Shown here: positions 22,286-35,220 of the stretch, piece by piece
Layout: each line of letters begins with the position of its first letter
Numbering within the stretch: the stretch's first letter is position 1
Assembly (NCBI GenBank): GCA_029844215.1
Contig: CM056720.1
Location: 33,225,711-33,289,710 of the forward strand
Origin: Przewalskia tangutica
Taxonomy: Eukaryota > Streptophyta > Magnoliopsida > Solanales > Solanaceae
Reading direction: 5' to 3'
DNA: 64,000 nt
Notes under the pieces: model-generated
What the model was told of the DNA's origin: nothing
Seen by the model: the letters and a program-made list of their open reading frames with translations, nothing else
Databases searched by the model: none
Translations under genes and position numbers: made by a program

Positions 22286-24169
22286 GTCCCTGTCGCACTC
22301 GTTTTTTATCTCGGGGTCTGAACGGAACTGCAACGTTGCTCTTTGGTGCGGTTCCCTGGATGAAGCAAAATGCTTGTATTTGAGAAGTCGTCACCTAATT
22401 GTTTAAGTGAATTAGGACACTTTTAAATAGCACAAAAATGCTACAAATGATCTCCATTTAATTGTCTGTGAACTAATGAGATTCTGGATAAGAATTTTTT
22501 ATTATCCTAAAGAGAATGAATTATGCATCCTTCAAGATCCGCTAACTTGCGGTTATCCGATCAAACCTAGGTTTATTATTATGTTAAAGAAAATACATTT
22601 TTAGATACAAAATTAACTAAAACAAATATTGTAAATAATTAATTAAAAGATGCAATGACAAGAATAAATAAACTAGATGCGTTTTGAAATATGCTTGACG
22701 AGCCTAAGAAAATAAAACTAGCGTCGGATTTCCGATTTTAATCTATCCCCTTTTTTAATTATTAATTCTAAATCTACCTATTCTAAATATTTCAATAATT
22801 ACAATACAATGAAAATACAATACAGAATGAAATAAAAGTTGATTTTAAATACAACAACAAAAATAAAAATCCCAAAGGGTGTCTTCTTTAGCCCTTTGTA
22901 GGCATTATGCACAGATGTATCTCCGGGTACCTGTATAAACACTTAGTACAAATATTAGTAGGAGAATAAATTATTCTCAAACAGTGACAAGAATTAATAA
23001 GTAAACAAAAAAAATAAAACCCGTTTTTTTTTACATGGGAGGCCTTCGAAATCAGACGAAAATTCCTTCATCGGCCAAACAACGACCAAACAAGTGTAGT
23101 ATCTTGTTCAAAATCATTATCAAGTGTAGAAACTTATTCAAAACCAGCTTAATAAAATGAAATAAAGGGCAAAATCACCAAAATCAGTAGCAACAGGGCC
23201 AAAATCAGCCCGATAAAATGGCAAAAATCAGTAGCAAAATGACCGAAAATCAGTCAAACATAAATAGCCAAAAATCAGTAGAAAAGTGGGCAAAATCAGT
23301 AGAAGCAGTAGCCAACAATATTCACTAGAATCGGATGATCCGACCCGGATCAGAAGTTCGTCCAAAAATCAGAACAGCCAACCGACCAGAAGACATAACA
23401 AATAGAGGTCGCCGAAGTTTTTTAGAACTCTGACAGAACGCCATAACGGCACAAATCAGTGCAACAACAGATCATTCAAAATATGCCAACGAATGTAGCC
23501 CAGATACCAAAATCAAGAGAAAATCAGTCTGCGGACCAAAGCAGCAACAGATCCCAAACAAAGTAAAACATAGGTCGCCGGAGTTTAAAAACTCCGGCGA
23601 GATTCAAAATAAAAATCAGTCCAAACAAACAATAATATAATAGCAACGAAAGAGAAACAAACAGTGTTATCGCCGGAGTTCAAACTCCGGCAGGTTTCAA
23701 CAACACAAAAATACAGCGGGCAGCGGTGTCACTTCCACGGCTAATGCCGTAGTGACACCACCATGATGGTTGAGACATTGGACAGTGGTAGTCGTTGGTG
23801 GTGGTCGCGGATCTGGGGTGAGTATGGTGGTTAGAGTCCGACGGGAGTGTTGGCGGGGTTCGCCGGAGACGGGACTAGGGTGAAGGCGACGGGAGTGAAG
23901 GTTTGAAAAAAATGGTAAAAAATTAAAAGGTGAAATCTATGGGAGGGTCCTGTGTTGATGGTGTGTAGTTTTATCTCAAATAATGAGAGATGAACAAAAT
24001 AAATGTGGGGAGATAAGAGTTGAGAGGGGTCCGTCCTTGACAAAAAAAAATGAAAAGAGGGGAGTTTATATGGAGGGAAAGTGTGCTTTCATGGTAAAAG
24101 AAATATGGGTTTTCTTTAATAAGTGGGGGAATGTGCTCGAAATAATAGAGGTATGGGGTGTTGGGCCCT

Positions 24170-26880
24170 TCTTTTTTTTTTTGAAGGTTAATAAATTTAT
24201 ATAACTAGAAATCAGGGAAATACAATCAATCATTGAGGGTTATCAAGCCTCAACGTAAAAACAAAGCAATACAAGAAGATAAACTCAACATGAAGGGATG
24301 GGGATAGTGAGTCTGTGGCTTCCCTATCCAGGCCTCGACAAAAGATCCCGGACATTCCAAGATAGTATCTTCATTTAGAAACCGAGGATGATTGAAATGC
24401 TCCTCAGCGCCTCATACTTGTTGTCTTACCATTGTTCTTTCTGGAAGTAACCTTTTGCGATCCATCATCATCTGCGGTGTTAGCAACCAAAGTGGTCGAG
24501 TCACCAATGCTATGTGTTCCATGAACCATGTACGCACAATGTAGTGCACGCATGTCCACACCCGGAGAACTTCTAACACCCGCAACACCTCCAAAAGACC
24601 CCTGGACGAAAGGAATGTTAGACTCTTTTCGTGTTGTCGTGGCTAAATCCCTTACTTGATTCAAATCACTACTACCCACCCCCGTTGCGTTAGGCACTGC
24701 ATGTGCATCCCGTATACGAGGCTCCTCGAATTGTCTTATAACCGAAGCTCCACCAAGGTTCAATGTTCCATTAACACTACCGGGTATAGGAGGCATAATT
24801 TGCACACCTTTATTTGCTCCCACCAAAGCTCCATCACTCACTGGTGCAGGGATGAAAAGGGGATTGGATTGAAAGTGATGGGTTATTCCCGCAACTCTAT
24901 TATTACCCATCTCCCCACCATTCTTAGGCAAAAACGTTTGAATTTTTAGGCCGGGAGATCTCCATATGCGTAACCTCTTTCGTCAACGTCTTACACTTCA
25001 AGTGATTATGTCCAAATGTTGCACAATGAAAACAAAAATCAGGATAGTTCTCATACTCCATTTTTTGGACATATCTTCTATTTTCGGGCAATTTAACTCC
25101 AATTTCATGGCCGGTTCTTTGCTAACATTCACTTCAATCAACACTCGTGCATAATTCATTTTTACCTCTCTTTGGTGAATTGATCCGTGTATAAAGGGTT
25201 CCCCACACGTGATGCAATCTTACTCAAGCCGGATGCACTCCAGACCGATAAAGGCACATCGCGGAAAACGACCCAAACAGGAATATTCATGAAAAGATCA
25301 TCCGAAAGTATAACTCTCTTATCAACCAATTTTAACATCAATGTCTTTCCAAAAGTCATATAGGGACCACCATGAAACACTTTAATGCGATCATCCTCCG
25401 TCATGAAATGAAAGACAGTCCATCCACGTCCATAAGGAATAATTCGACACTTCACACCCCATCTATTAATAATAGAATCAAGTGTTACTCGGCCCGGGAA
25501 AGGTCCCGTGAAACAACCAATAAGGCAATAGCCCCAAGTTTCGACAAACGACACTTCATCACTTGCATCAAGTTCGACATCATCACCTTCTTGTTCCACA
25601 TATTGCAATTTCAGTCATTTTGCTTCTAAACGAGAACCCGCAAAGATTCCCGCATAAGTCTTCTTGAATGAATTAGGGTCATTATGTTGTTGCAGCTCCC
25701 AAGGGTCATTAACACTCTCAACTCGAGTTGCATTGGGAATGGTTGCATTAAATGTTTCATGTCCCACGAGATTTAATGCTCCCTCGTTTGTTACATCATT
25801 AGAGTTCCTAGGATTCTTAGACTTGTCAAAACCGGTTACAAAAGTAATGAAAGGCTTTTCGGTTCCCACCCCCATCAAGTTTCGATGTCCCATTGAATGA
25901 GATGGCTTTTCGGTTCCCGCAGCAATTAAATTCTCCAAGTTACTAAGCCTCTTTTGAATAGAAGACCCTTCGATTCCCGCATCATTTGAGTTTCCAAGGA
26001 CCATGGGAATTGAAGTGTCGTTGGACTCCACAACCTTTGACCGGTGACCCTTGGATTGCATCCACGACCCGTGACCACCATCATGACCCACCTGCAACCC
26101 ATGACCACCCTCCTGACCCGCTTTTGACCCGGGACCTCCCACATGACCCGTCTTCCCCCTGACGTCCAGGGTGACTACCGGAACACCACTAGAATTCACC
26201 ACTGCCGGATTTATAATCGGATTACTCACTGCACCATTAACATTCTCCACACCATTAGATTTCTCACCATTAACAATCACCTCACCATTAACATTTCCAC
26301 TATAAACATTCACACCATTAACGCCATTGACAGTCACAACACCATTAACATTCGCATCCGCCATGGCTACTGCCGAGACATATCTTAGAGCAAATATCAC
26401 CAGAGCAACAACCTGTAACATAGAGGATTTATCACCACCATTAACAACCGGATAAGTACTAACCTTTTTCTTCTTCATGACCTTCGCCTTCACAAAACTT
26501 CCGGCATCATTGTTGGCTTTCATTTTTGGCTTCCCCATGGCATGAAATGATATGAAACACACTAAAGCCAAGTCTCTTCGATTCCACAAGAGGCGGAATC
26601 AAGGGTGAAACCGAATGCAAATACACAAAACTATGAATCTTTGAACGTTGAAGATGAATGTCGATTTAACAAAATCAACTAAAACGAACATAAAATGAAC
26701 CCGCAAACACTCCCGTAAGATGATAATGTTCAAGTAACAAACTCGTAACAATCTTTAAAGTTAAAATCAAAGAAGAAATCAGATGTAGGAGACAGATTGC
26801 GTGGGAGCAACTAGGTGAAATGTTGAGAGCATTTTCGCCTAGTGAGAGAAACTTTTCTCTAACTCCTAGCAGCTCACCTA
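24170..26880 (-). mobile_element. L1-type LINE lacking most of ORF2, nested in the solo LTR
   Basis: The 12-bp repeat GTGTTGGGCCCT lies at 24158-24169 and 26881-26892. The minus-strand copy ends in a poly(A) tail (T-run 24172-24182). The 5' untranslated part (about 26590-26880) precedes ORF1. After ORF1 only the first codons of ORF2 remain (ATG at 24374, MKILSWNVRDL), then the 3' end. A clean duplication and tail around an internally deleted element suggest the deletion predates, or arose during, retrotransposition. Confidence 0.9.
24404..26589 (-). pseudogene. LINE ORF1 (DUF4283-type RNA-binding protein), disrupted
   Basis: The frame starts at 26589 or at a nearby internal Met and is rich in VNG repeats and Gly/His (GHVGGPGSKAGQEGGHG). 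It leads to a TGA at about 25613. The same frame resumes at 25608 with the DUF4283 domain (GYCLIGCFTGPFPGR, GRGWTVFHFMTEDD, IPVWVVFRDVP). A further stop and frameshift follow, and the CCHC knuckle CFHCATFGHNHLKC sits near 25035-24995. The tail 24931-24404 is low in known motifs. This is the nucleic-acid chaperone of plant L1 elements, and here it is non-functional. Confidence 0.87.
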
Positions 26881-27462
26881 GTGTTGGGCCCTCTTTGTTT
26901 GACAAAGGAAGGGTAGGTATTATTTTAAAAAAAATGATAGGATGGAAATAGGATGTGACGTGAGGAAAGAAAAGAAAAGACTAATTTTTCAGATTTGGTG
27001 GGATATGGGATGAGCTGATGGATGTTCATTCCATTTTGGACTGATTCAAATAGAATGGTGTTTGGATTAAATTGGTTTGGGTTAAAATACAAACGGATTT
27101 ATTATTTTAAAAAAAAATTATTTAAAGAGATGCAAATTAAAATAAAATGACAATATGATAAAAACATAATATTTAAGAAATGTTTAATGTCTAATTAAAA
27201 ATATAAAAATGCGATGACATTTAAAAAAAGATTAAAAAATTATTAAGATAAAATAACAGAGTAATAATAATAAAAACATAATATTAACAAAGATATAATG
27301 CTTAATTTAAAATAAAAGATGCGATGTCATTTTGTGAAAAATAAGACATAGAATATTAGGTAAAAAATATGCAAAAATAATGATTAAAATGCGGCGTTCA
27401 TAAATACTTAAAATTGCAAGAAATAACTAAAAGATGAGTCAAAATTGGGTGTCAACAGTCCC

Positions 27463-28890
27463 TATTGTCCTTGTGAAAGGAGTAGGTGTTATGTTCGCCA
27501 TCGTGCATGGTTTTTCAATCATATTTCCATGGCCTACCCAACAGATATGGCATGCATCCATGGGAAGGATATCACACCTCCAATCCAAAAATTGACAAGG
27601 AATTGGGTGGCAACCTTGAGCCCATTCTCTTGGTTTACCCATCGGAGGTGGTAAGGTTTAGGATGCTCATGGATTGGTAATTGTAATTTTCCTACCACTC
27701 CGATGGACACCATATTTGCACAACTCACTCTGTCAATAATCAAACTACACACTATTTTTTACTTTGCATCGTGTGTAGAAAATCTGCTCCCTTTAATTTT
27801 TGTCAAGTTCCTCTTATTGTGCACTCATCACATGTTGAAGGACTGGACTCACACCATCCTCCGCAAGAGCCTCGTCTTCTTTTTGGCGCTCGTCTATCTC
27901 GATCTCTTCTACCACAAAGGCACGGTCACTTTCTTTATATTCTTCAAGTGTTATGGTCCTCGGGTTGGGACATTCCTTAGCAAAATGTCAAAGTCCTTGG
28001 CACTTGTAACATCTCTTGCCGCCTTTATCAACACCTTTGGTAACTTCCATTTTTCCCTTGTCCTTGTTTACATCATCTTGTTTGTACAAGAGATTAGAAT
28101 AGGACGTGTCAACCTTCCCTTTAGCACTTGCGGTCTTAGTGTAAGGTCTTGTGACAACCTTCTTTTGTTGCCGCTCAAACCTTAGTGCTAGATGGCACAC
28201 ATCTTAAAATGTAGTGTAAGTGGACACTTCCGGTTTTTCTTGGATTTCCACGCTTAGTCCGCCAATGAACCATGCAATGCGTTGCGGCTCTTTTTCTTCT
28301 AAGTCATACAACATCGTGTCATTCTAGAATTCCCGGATTTATTCTTCAACCTTAAGAACACCTTGCCAAAGCTTGGTGAGTTTAAGGTACAAATCTTGCT
28401 CGTACTCTCAGGGCAAGAACTTTCTTTTTAAGTGTTTCTTCAACTTTTCCCAATAATCGATCTTGGACTTGACATGCCTCTTTCGGCTTGCCTTCAAATT
28501 TTCGTACCATACGAAGGCAAAAGATTTAAGCTTCAACGTGGCAATCTTAAAGCATTGGTGATTATAATAGTTTTTGAATTCAAAGAGTCTTTCGGTGGCC
28601 CTTAGCCATTCGAGAAACTCCTCAGCGTCCAAGTTACCTTCAAATGTTGGAAGGTCGAATCGTAATGTTCGGTCACTTCCTGGCTCAACTCTTGTTTCAT
28701 TTTGTGCATCATATTCAATGTGTAGGGGGTTATTTTGGGCAACTTACTCCCCTAATTCAACATAGTTGATGACTACACGATTTGTAAATTCCCTTCTTAT
28801 TTGTTGCACTTGCTCCGCAATCATTTCAAATAGGGCCCTCAAAAGTTCGACACTTGTGTCATAGCGTCAAAACGTGGGATAGAATTGTCT
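27463..28890 (-). pseudogene. G2 gag and protease, decayed
   Basis: The gag core at 28632-28408 reads MDAEEFLEWLRATERLFEF and VKSKIDYWEKLKKHLKRKF, typical of Retrotrans_gag. A single zinc-knuckle start CYKCQGL is at about 28000. The protease-like segment 27752-27534 has CSLIIDRVSCANM, where families usually show Asp-Gly-Gly after the two isoleucines; here Asp-Arg-Val. HEHPKPYHLRWVNQENG follows. The linker towards RT is cut at the GTCCC site (27458-27462). The plus-strand frame 27703-28185 is its antisense shadow. Confidence 0.8.
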
Positions 28891-28903
28891 CGCTCTGATA
28901 CCA
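28891..28903 (-). promoter_or_regulatory. primer binding site of G2 (tRNA-Met)
   Basis: The minus strand reads TGGTATCAGAGCG three bases inside the LTR edge at 28907. Confidence 0.85.
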
Positions 28904-29803
28904 ATTTGATGTAAGTAAGGAGGGCTGATGTTTGGTAGGTGGGTCGGGTGTTGGTGATATTTGGATCAACCGAAATTGGATACGAAAGATGGGGTTCTCA
29001 GGTTCTCAGTTTGGTCGGATAAGGTGGTATTTGTTGGCAGTTTTGGGTACTTGTGTTTGGAAAAGGTTCTAGGAATTTATGGATTTGTTACGGGTGGGAT
29101 GAGGGCCAGTACGATGTTTGAGACTTGGTGTTTTGATGGTGGTAAGGCTTTGGAATTGAACTGAAGCAGTGAGGTTTCGACAAATGTTGGTTTAGTGAGC
29201 TGTTTGGTGTTGTTAGACTTGGACGGTTGTATATGGGTGATTTTGGTTAACAGCCTTTGGAGGGGTGTTTGTGAAATACTGTGGGAGTTGAGGATGGTCA
29301 GTATATAGTGGGTTGAATAAGGATTGGATATGAGTTGCAAGATGCAAGCTCGAGTGAAGGATGATTGATTTGGTTAAGTGTTGGTTCGGTTGTTATGGTT
29401 TAAGTGTTTGGTGGTTGTCATTTTGATGAGGTATGGAAGATATGTCCAAGCATAGAGAAACGTGGGTTTTACTTCATGAGTCGACCAAGGATAAGGTGAC
29501 CAATTCCACAAGGTCAAGACCGGAATTTGCTAAGTGCAATGCCCATGAACTAGTCAAGTGAGGGTGATCAGAAGCCCTTTTAGTGACCCTATGCTTAGGC
29601 TATGTTGATCCATACAGTTCCAACATTCTCATACCACTAAGGGGGTTCCTCAAGCTTGAGTATTGATTAGGTCACACAGTCCTAACCAAAACGTACAGGG
29701 AGGGGTGACCCACACAGGATCAATATGTTTCAATACACAAGTTGAAAACACAAGTTTATATTTAACCAAACTCAACCTGTCTAAGTACAACAACCTAAGG
29801 CCC

Positions 29804-29811
29804 TATTTATA
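29804..29811 (-). promoter_or_regulatory. TATA box of the G2 5' LTR
   Basis: Minus-strand TATAAATA is at the position equivalent to 21267-21274. The surrounding CTATAAATAGGGCC is identical in both LTRs. Confidence 0.6.
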
Positions 29812-31246
29812 GTACCGTAGGGGCCATTCTAGAAGGAAAACAAAAGGACACAAATACAAGGACATTCAGCCAAAATGTGAACAAGGGAAAGGGATTGGGT
29901 TGGCTTGGGGAACAAGTTGTTCCTCGGCCATTGTAAGCATAATGTAAAAGAGTTTGGCCTTTCTTGGAGACAAGGGTAAACCCAAACTTCTTCACACTTC
30001 TATTGTAGTAATAGAGGTAATGGACTTGGCTTCTCTAGACTTCATCGTCTTCGAACCATTTTAGAAGCTTTCATTCCTTGTACCAAGGTGATGACCTCAA
30101 CCAACCTTTAATCTTCCTAGACCAAAGTTGACTTGTAATTGGATGGTCTTCTTGGAAGCTTCTTGTTCTTGCCATCTTGTCGTCCAAATCATCCTTGTTT
30201 TTCCATGGTGTATTCTCGGCCACCTCACCCCTTGTCCGTGTCATCTACTTTATCGACTTCAACATTCCCTTTCAAGCATTGAATGTGTCCCAAGACAAGC
30301 TAAGAACTATTACATGATTTTAATATATCCTAAGATGATTAATAGCTAGGCTAGAAATTAAAGATAACAAAATAAAATGCAAGGTCTCGGCGAAGACTAA
30401 CACATAAGACCGAATAAAACTTCGCACTATAAAACTGTCACGACCCGATCTCGGGCCCGCGACTGGTGCCTTACCCCGGGCACCCTAGTGATACAATATC
30501 AGAGAAAATCAGCGGAAATAAAAACTTACACATGAAACAAGATATACAATGAGAAAAATAGGTTAACCAAAACGGTCACCTTTCTGCATATATATATATA
30601 TAAAAAGATTAAACCTGAACAGTTACATCCCTTTTACAAACTCTTCCCACAACAGTACTACAGACCTCTAAGAATGTTATAACAACAACAACGGGACAGG
30701 GTCCCGCCATACCCCTGAATGTAAGTACTCTGACGGCGAGGACTATACGAAGATAAGCCTCCAAAAAGCGGAGCTTCCCAAAGCACTGTGATCCTATGGC
30801 GAGGATCAACAATCGTGTACCTCTACATGCGGCATGAACGCGACCCTCGAAGGAGGTCGATTACAACAGTACCAAGTATGTGGCGAAAATACTATAAATG
30901 AAATCATAATAGTCTATATAAAACAGAAGACATATATGATAACCAATTTACGATACACAATATATAAGCAGTCATGTCAAGTCAGGGACTCACGCCCTCA
31001 AAGTCATCACTCAAATATAATCATGGGTCTCATGCCCACAATATCAATCATGCCCGTGGAATTCCTTCCTCGCTGCCGGCAGTCCATGATATAAAAACAC
31101 CAAGGAATACACATGAACACGGATCCACACGTGTCATAATAAAACCGTACGGGGTAAGTACGAAGGCATAGCCGACTACTAGAACCCACCGTACCAACAA
31201 TGCTATAAAACTGTATCACGAGGTCTTTCTAGACCGCCACATAATC

Positions 31247-34200
31247 TGTTATACCCCGTATTTCCAGAGTATGTACGTGAGCGCGTACGTATTGTAATTT
31301 AAGCCTTAAAGTTGGCTAGTTTCGAAAATTGTACACAAGTGCCGAAAGGAGTCGTTTTTAGACGAAACGTTTCCACAGCTTTCGTAGGGAAAATTCCGGC
31401 TATGTCAATAATAATTTTTGCGGATTTTTCCGAGAGACGTAACATTTTGGACCAACGGGAGGGTGACAAGTGTCACCCTCACATTGGAAGAGGTTGGACG
31501 GCAAAGTGGGATGGCTTGCACGTTTTTTGTGCCTTTCCCTTGGTTAAGGGTTAGGTAGGATATTTTTGTGGAATGGATAAGGTAGCACATGGCTAAATCT
31601 TGGCCTTACACTTGTTATGCACTTGTCTTCATCTTGGCCATTGGTTGGCCTTCACTTGACCTATAAATACCCCTCTAGTTGAAGACATTCTTCATCCTAA
31701 ACTTGAGCAATCTATCTAAGTCTCAAACTACTCCCTCCCTCTTGAGTTTCGTCCACCACACCCCCCTTTGGCCGAGAGCTTCCCCCTCCCCCTTTGTAGT
31801 GGTTAGCCGTGGGGTACCCCCCCCCTAGCCTAGTTGTCTCGTATAATACCCCCCTTTTTGTGGTATAGAAATACTCTCCAAGTATTGTTATAATGCCCAA
31901 ATACCTTGGCCCATATACCTTGTAGTATTCCAAGGTTACACTTATACGAAAGCCCAGAAATACTATTATACTTCCCGTCAGTCACAAAAACGAAACCCTA
32001 AGTAAATCTTCACCGTAGTTGAAGTTATAAGTAGAAGTTGGTTAGAACTTCTAAGGGTTGTTTGGAGCGGGTTGGAGCGCACGGAGTAGGAGCTAAACCT
32101 TGCTCAGGATCGACATATAACTCGGATAATTTTGGGCTTATCGAGGTAAACACTCTTGACCTTCTATTGTAATTGGAAATTACATGTTGTAGGAATATAT
32201 AGTTGAAGTATACTATATATAGAATGGACCATAGTTGTGTGGCAATGTCTTTTGACTTAAGCCTGAATACTACTTACGGTAAGGTCTTGCGACTTAAGCC
32301 TGAAGTTAAATAAGAAGAGAATCAGTAATTACATAGATGTATTACATGAGACTTGTGTAGTATTCTTTGTGTGTAGAATTGTACACGTCAGGTTAGGCGT
32401 GCAAACCCCACACGGTTGGCTTGGTAGCGGCCTCGATAAAGGAGGAGATTAACGCCATTTGCGGGAGAGTCTTTGCCAATTTTCGTAGAATATTCTACGT
32501 GGAGACCTTGATGTTAATAGGCGCCTTGTGGCCTCTATAGGTTGAAGTACTACGTGTGGCGTGATCTACTTGGCAGGAGTAGCCGACGGTTTGAGGTACT
32601 TGGGCGTTTTGCTATTAGTCGATAATCGTCGCGAGGTATGTGAACCTCTTCCTATCTGTACTAGCATGATATGTGTATGACTATGTAGTACGGTAGACGT
32701 CATGTGTTAAGCGTATTTGATTGGTTTGAAACATAAGGTGTTATAACGGCTTTATGGGAAGTTGGTTATATGACCTTATGTAGGTAAGAAAATTCTTTGT
32801 GGTTTTAAAAGGTAATCGGCTTGATGTGTGATAATAAAGAACTTGAAGTATTTCAAAGACACTGTTTGAAAGAAGAGTAATACTTGGTTTTGAAAACATA
32901 AGAGTTATACTAGCTTTATGGGAAGTTAGGTATAACGTCTTAAGGAAGGTAAAATGAATAGGTTTATTGATCTTAAAAGATAAGAGACTTGACTTGAATG
33001 AATTAATATGAATTTTGTGTGAAGCCTCATTCGTGAGTAATGAGTACTTGGTTTTGAAAGGAATAATGTTTCTTGATTTGAAATCGAATGTGTATCGACA
33101 AACCACTGCAGCGTTAATAAAGGAAAATGTATTGAATAATTAAGTATTATTAAAACCAGTAGAAACCTCCATCTGCATAGAAGCTAAGATGAGACAAAAT
33201 GATATTACATTTTCTAGATCATGGCTGCTTAATAAAATTGATTATGAACAAGAATAACTACTGCTACTTTATGGCATGTGTTACTCAATTGTTTTAAAAA
33301 GAGATTAAGACAATGGAACTATGAAACTTTTCTAAAAAGAGACTTGTGTAATTGAAATTAGGCAAACTGGAACGTTAGGGAAAAGAAAGGCATTGGGTTG
33401 TCTTAAAATGGTTTAAAACATAAAGTGTTATAACAGCTTTATGGAAAGTTGGTTATAACGACTTTATGAAAACAAAAGAGAAGGTTTTATCATTGGTTTT
33501 AATGTGGTAACTTGACTTTAAAAAGAGAAGTGTTTTGGTCTAAAAAGAAGGCATGGTATTGCCTTAATTTGGTTTTAAAAAGGAAAGTATGGAGGTTGTT
33601 TTGGTTTACTTAAAAGATATAAGTCACTCTATTTTTATACTACGGGTATCGGGTGACTTTTAGAAATGGGAATGGATCTTTAAAAAGGAATTTAACGTGC
33701 GTAGTACTGTAGGGTTAAAAACCCGGACTTTGGCATAAAATGAAAGTAGCTTGAGTTGTGTAACTTGCTTATGCTTGTTGTTGTGTAACTTGCCTATGCT
33801 TGTTGTTGTGTAACTTGCTTATGCTTGTGGTGATAGCCTTTGTTGTGCAAATGGTGTTCTATATAACCGCGTCTCTCAATGGAGTCTTGGTTGACTTGTT
33901 GAGGACTTACTTGGGCGTCTGGCGGTGTGGAAAATTCCACAGGTATGCTCACGCTGATAGTGTTATTCCATGGACTAGCTCTCCATGAGGTTTCTTCTTG
34001 TTCGGCCTTGGTACGGTGGTGGCTTCGTACTTGCCCGTCTCGTGGCTGATTCGGCCTTGGTACACAGTAGTTAGCCCTCGCCTTGCCGTTCGGTGTAGTG
34101 CGAAGTCTCGTGATCTGACCTTGGTACCCGGTGGTCAGCCTCGTACTTGCCGGTCGCCTCGTGGCCGACGGCCTTGGTATCTGGTAGTCGGCTCTGCACT

Positions 34201-34919
34201 TGCCGTGTCGACTTCGTGTTTGTGGTTGCATTGTATTATTAGTGCGGTCGGATCGGTAGTTGTACTTGTCTGTCACGGTTTTATGACACAGTGGGACACG
34301 TGTTCATGTATACTCCTTGGTATTGTTATATCATAAAGCTAGCGGTGAGGAAGAAATTCCACGCGAGTGATAATTTGGAGCGTGAGTCCACGACTTGATA
34401 TCGGTTATATGTTATGTCTTGTAGTTTGGTCATCATACATGTCTCCTGCTTTTCTGAGACTATTATGATTTCATTTCTGATATTCTGATTTCACATACTT
34501 AGTACTGTTGTCTTGACCTCCTTCGAGGCTGCGTTAATGCCGCGGTAGAAATCGTCAATTTGTCGATCCGCGTTTAGGATCTCATTTCAGCGTTTTGGGA
34601 AGCCCCGTTCCGTCGGAGGCTTATCTTTGGTATGTACCACAGTGCATGTAAGTTCTTATGCGTTCGGGGTATGGCGGGGCCACTGTCCGTCATAGTTGTT
34701 GTATAAATCTTAAGTGCATGCTTTGTTGTAGGCGGGGTTGTAAGGATTATGCTTATTCAAATGTCTTTATATATATATGTTGAAAGGCAATTTTGGTTGC
34801 TTTGTTTATTTATAATATCTCTCATTTCATGTTCATGTTTTATTTTCGCTGATTTTCTCGATGATTGTATCACTAGGGTGCGGGGTAAGGCACGATCCAC
34901 GGGCGGTCGGGTCGTGACA
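31247..34919 (+). mobile_element. solo LTR, plus strand, inside the E3 3' LTR
   Basis: Begins TGTTATACCCCGTATTTCC and ends CGGTCGGGTCGTGACA (3,673 bp). TAATC repeats at 31242-31246 and 34920-34924 bound it. It has the same length class, orientation and nesting habit as the solo LTR at 4040-7735, but is closer in its ends to E3 itself (E3 starts TGTTACACCCCGTATTTCC). No internal region or coding domain. An eroded minisatellite occupies about 33998-34270. Confidence 0.92.
31662..31669 (+). promoter_or_regulatory. TATA box in the plus-strand solo LTR
   Basis: TATAAATA in CCTATAAATACCCC, about 415 bp into the LTR. The same context occurs on the minus strand at 36970-36977 and 46070-46077 in the E3 LTRs. 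Confidence 0.62.
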
Positions 34920-34924
34920 TAATC

Positions 34925-35220
34925 GCGGGCACTCGCCTCGATATCAATGTGCGCGTCTAACCACGGAACTCACCGCAGACTCGCGCCAGGCCACATAGGC
35001 CGCGTAGGTACTCGCCGCGTCGGGGGTAGCTAACGCGGCATCAACTGGACCCCGAAGTCGCGTAGCCACACGTGGACGCGTGAGGTATTCTCGCGTCGGC
35101 GTAACACGCGGAGTGATCATCCGTCTTGGAACTCCATGACTCGCGTAGGTCACGTGGACTGCGTGAGGTATTCCTCGCGTCGGGGTAGCTAACGCGGCAA
35201 CATAACAAGTCGGGGTATGT
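34925..35220. repeat. minisatellite in the E3 3' LTR, strongly altered
   Basis: Three imperfect units share GTAGCTAACGCGGCA and GAGGTATTC. The equivalent, better preserved array is at 41380-41660 (TCGCATCGGGGGTAGCTAAC) and a third at 44040-44310. Relative to 41380-41660 this copy has CGCGT where the sister has GCATG. Confidence 0.7.

Larger units (their letters stand above)
22291..27457 (-). mobile_element. solo LTR (TGTTGACACCC family) in the G2 pol linker
   Basis: Plus-strand ends are TGTCGCACTCG (22291) and GGGTGTCAACA (27457); on the minus strand it starts TGTTGACACCCAATTTTGAC. The 5-bp repeat GTCCC flanks it at 22286-22290 and 27458-27462. Without the L1 element inside it the LTR is about 2.44 kb. 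Near its 3' end is the motif TTAGGTGACGACTTCTC. There is no coding region or primer site, so it is a solo LTR. It is AT-rich, especially 22400-23040 and 26930-27440. Confidence 0.9.

Noticed and set aside
27703..28185. 160-codon plus-strand frame, hydrophobic
   Set aside because: Exact antisense of the G2 gag/protease remnant.
31712..31933. Gly/Arg-rich 73-codon minus frame
   Set aside because: Lies antisense in the solo LTR near its TATA region; composition reflects GGGGG/CCCCC runs.
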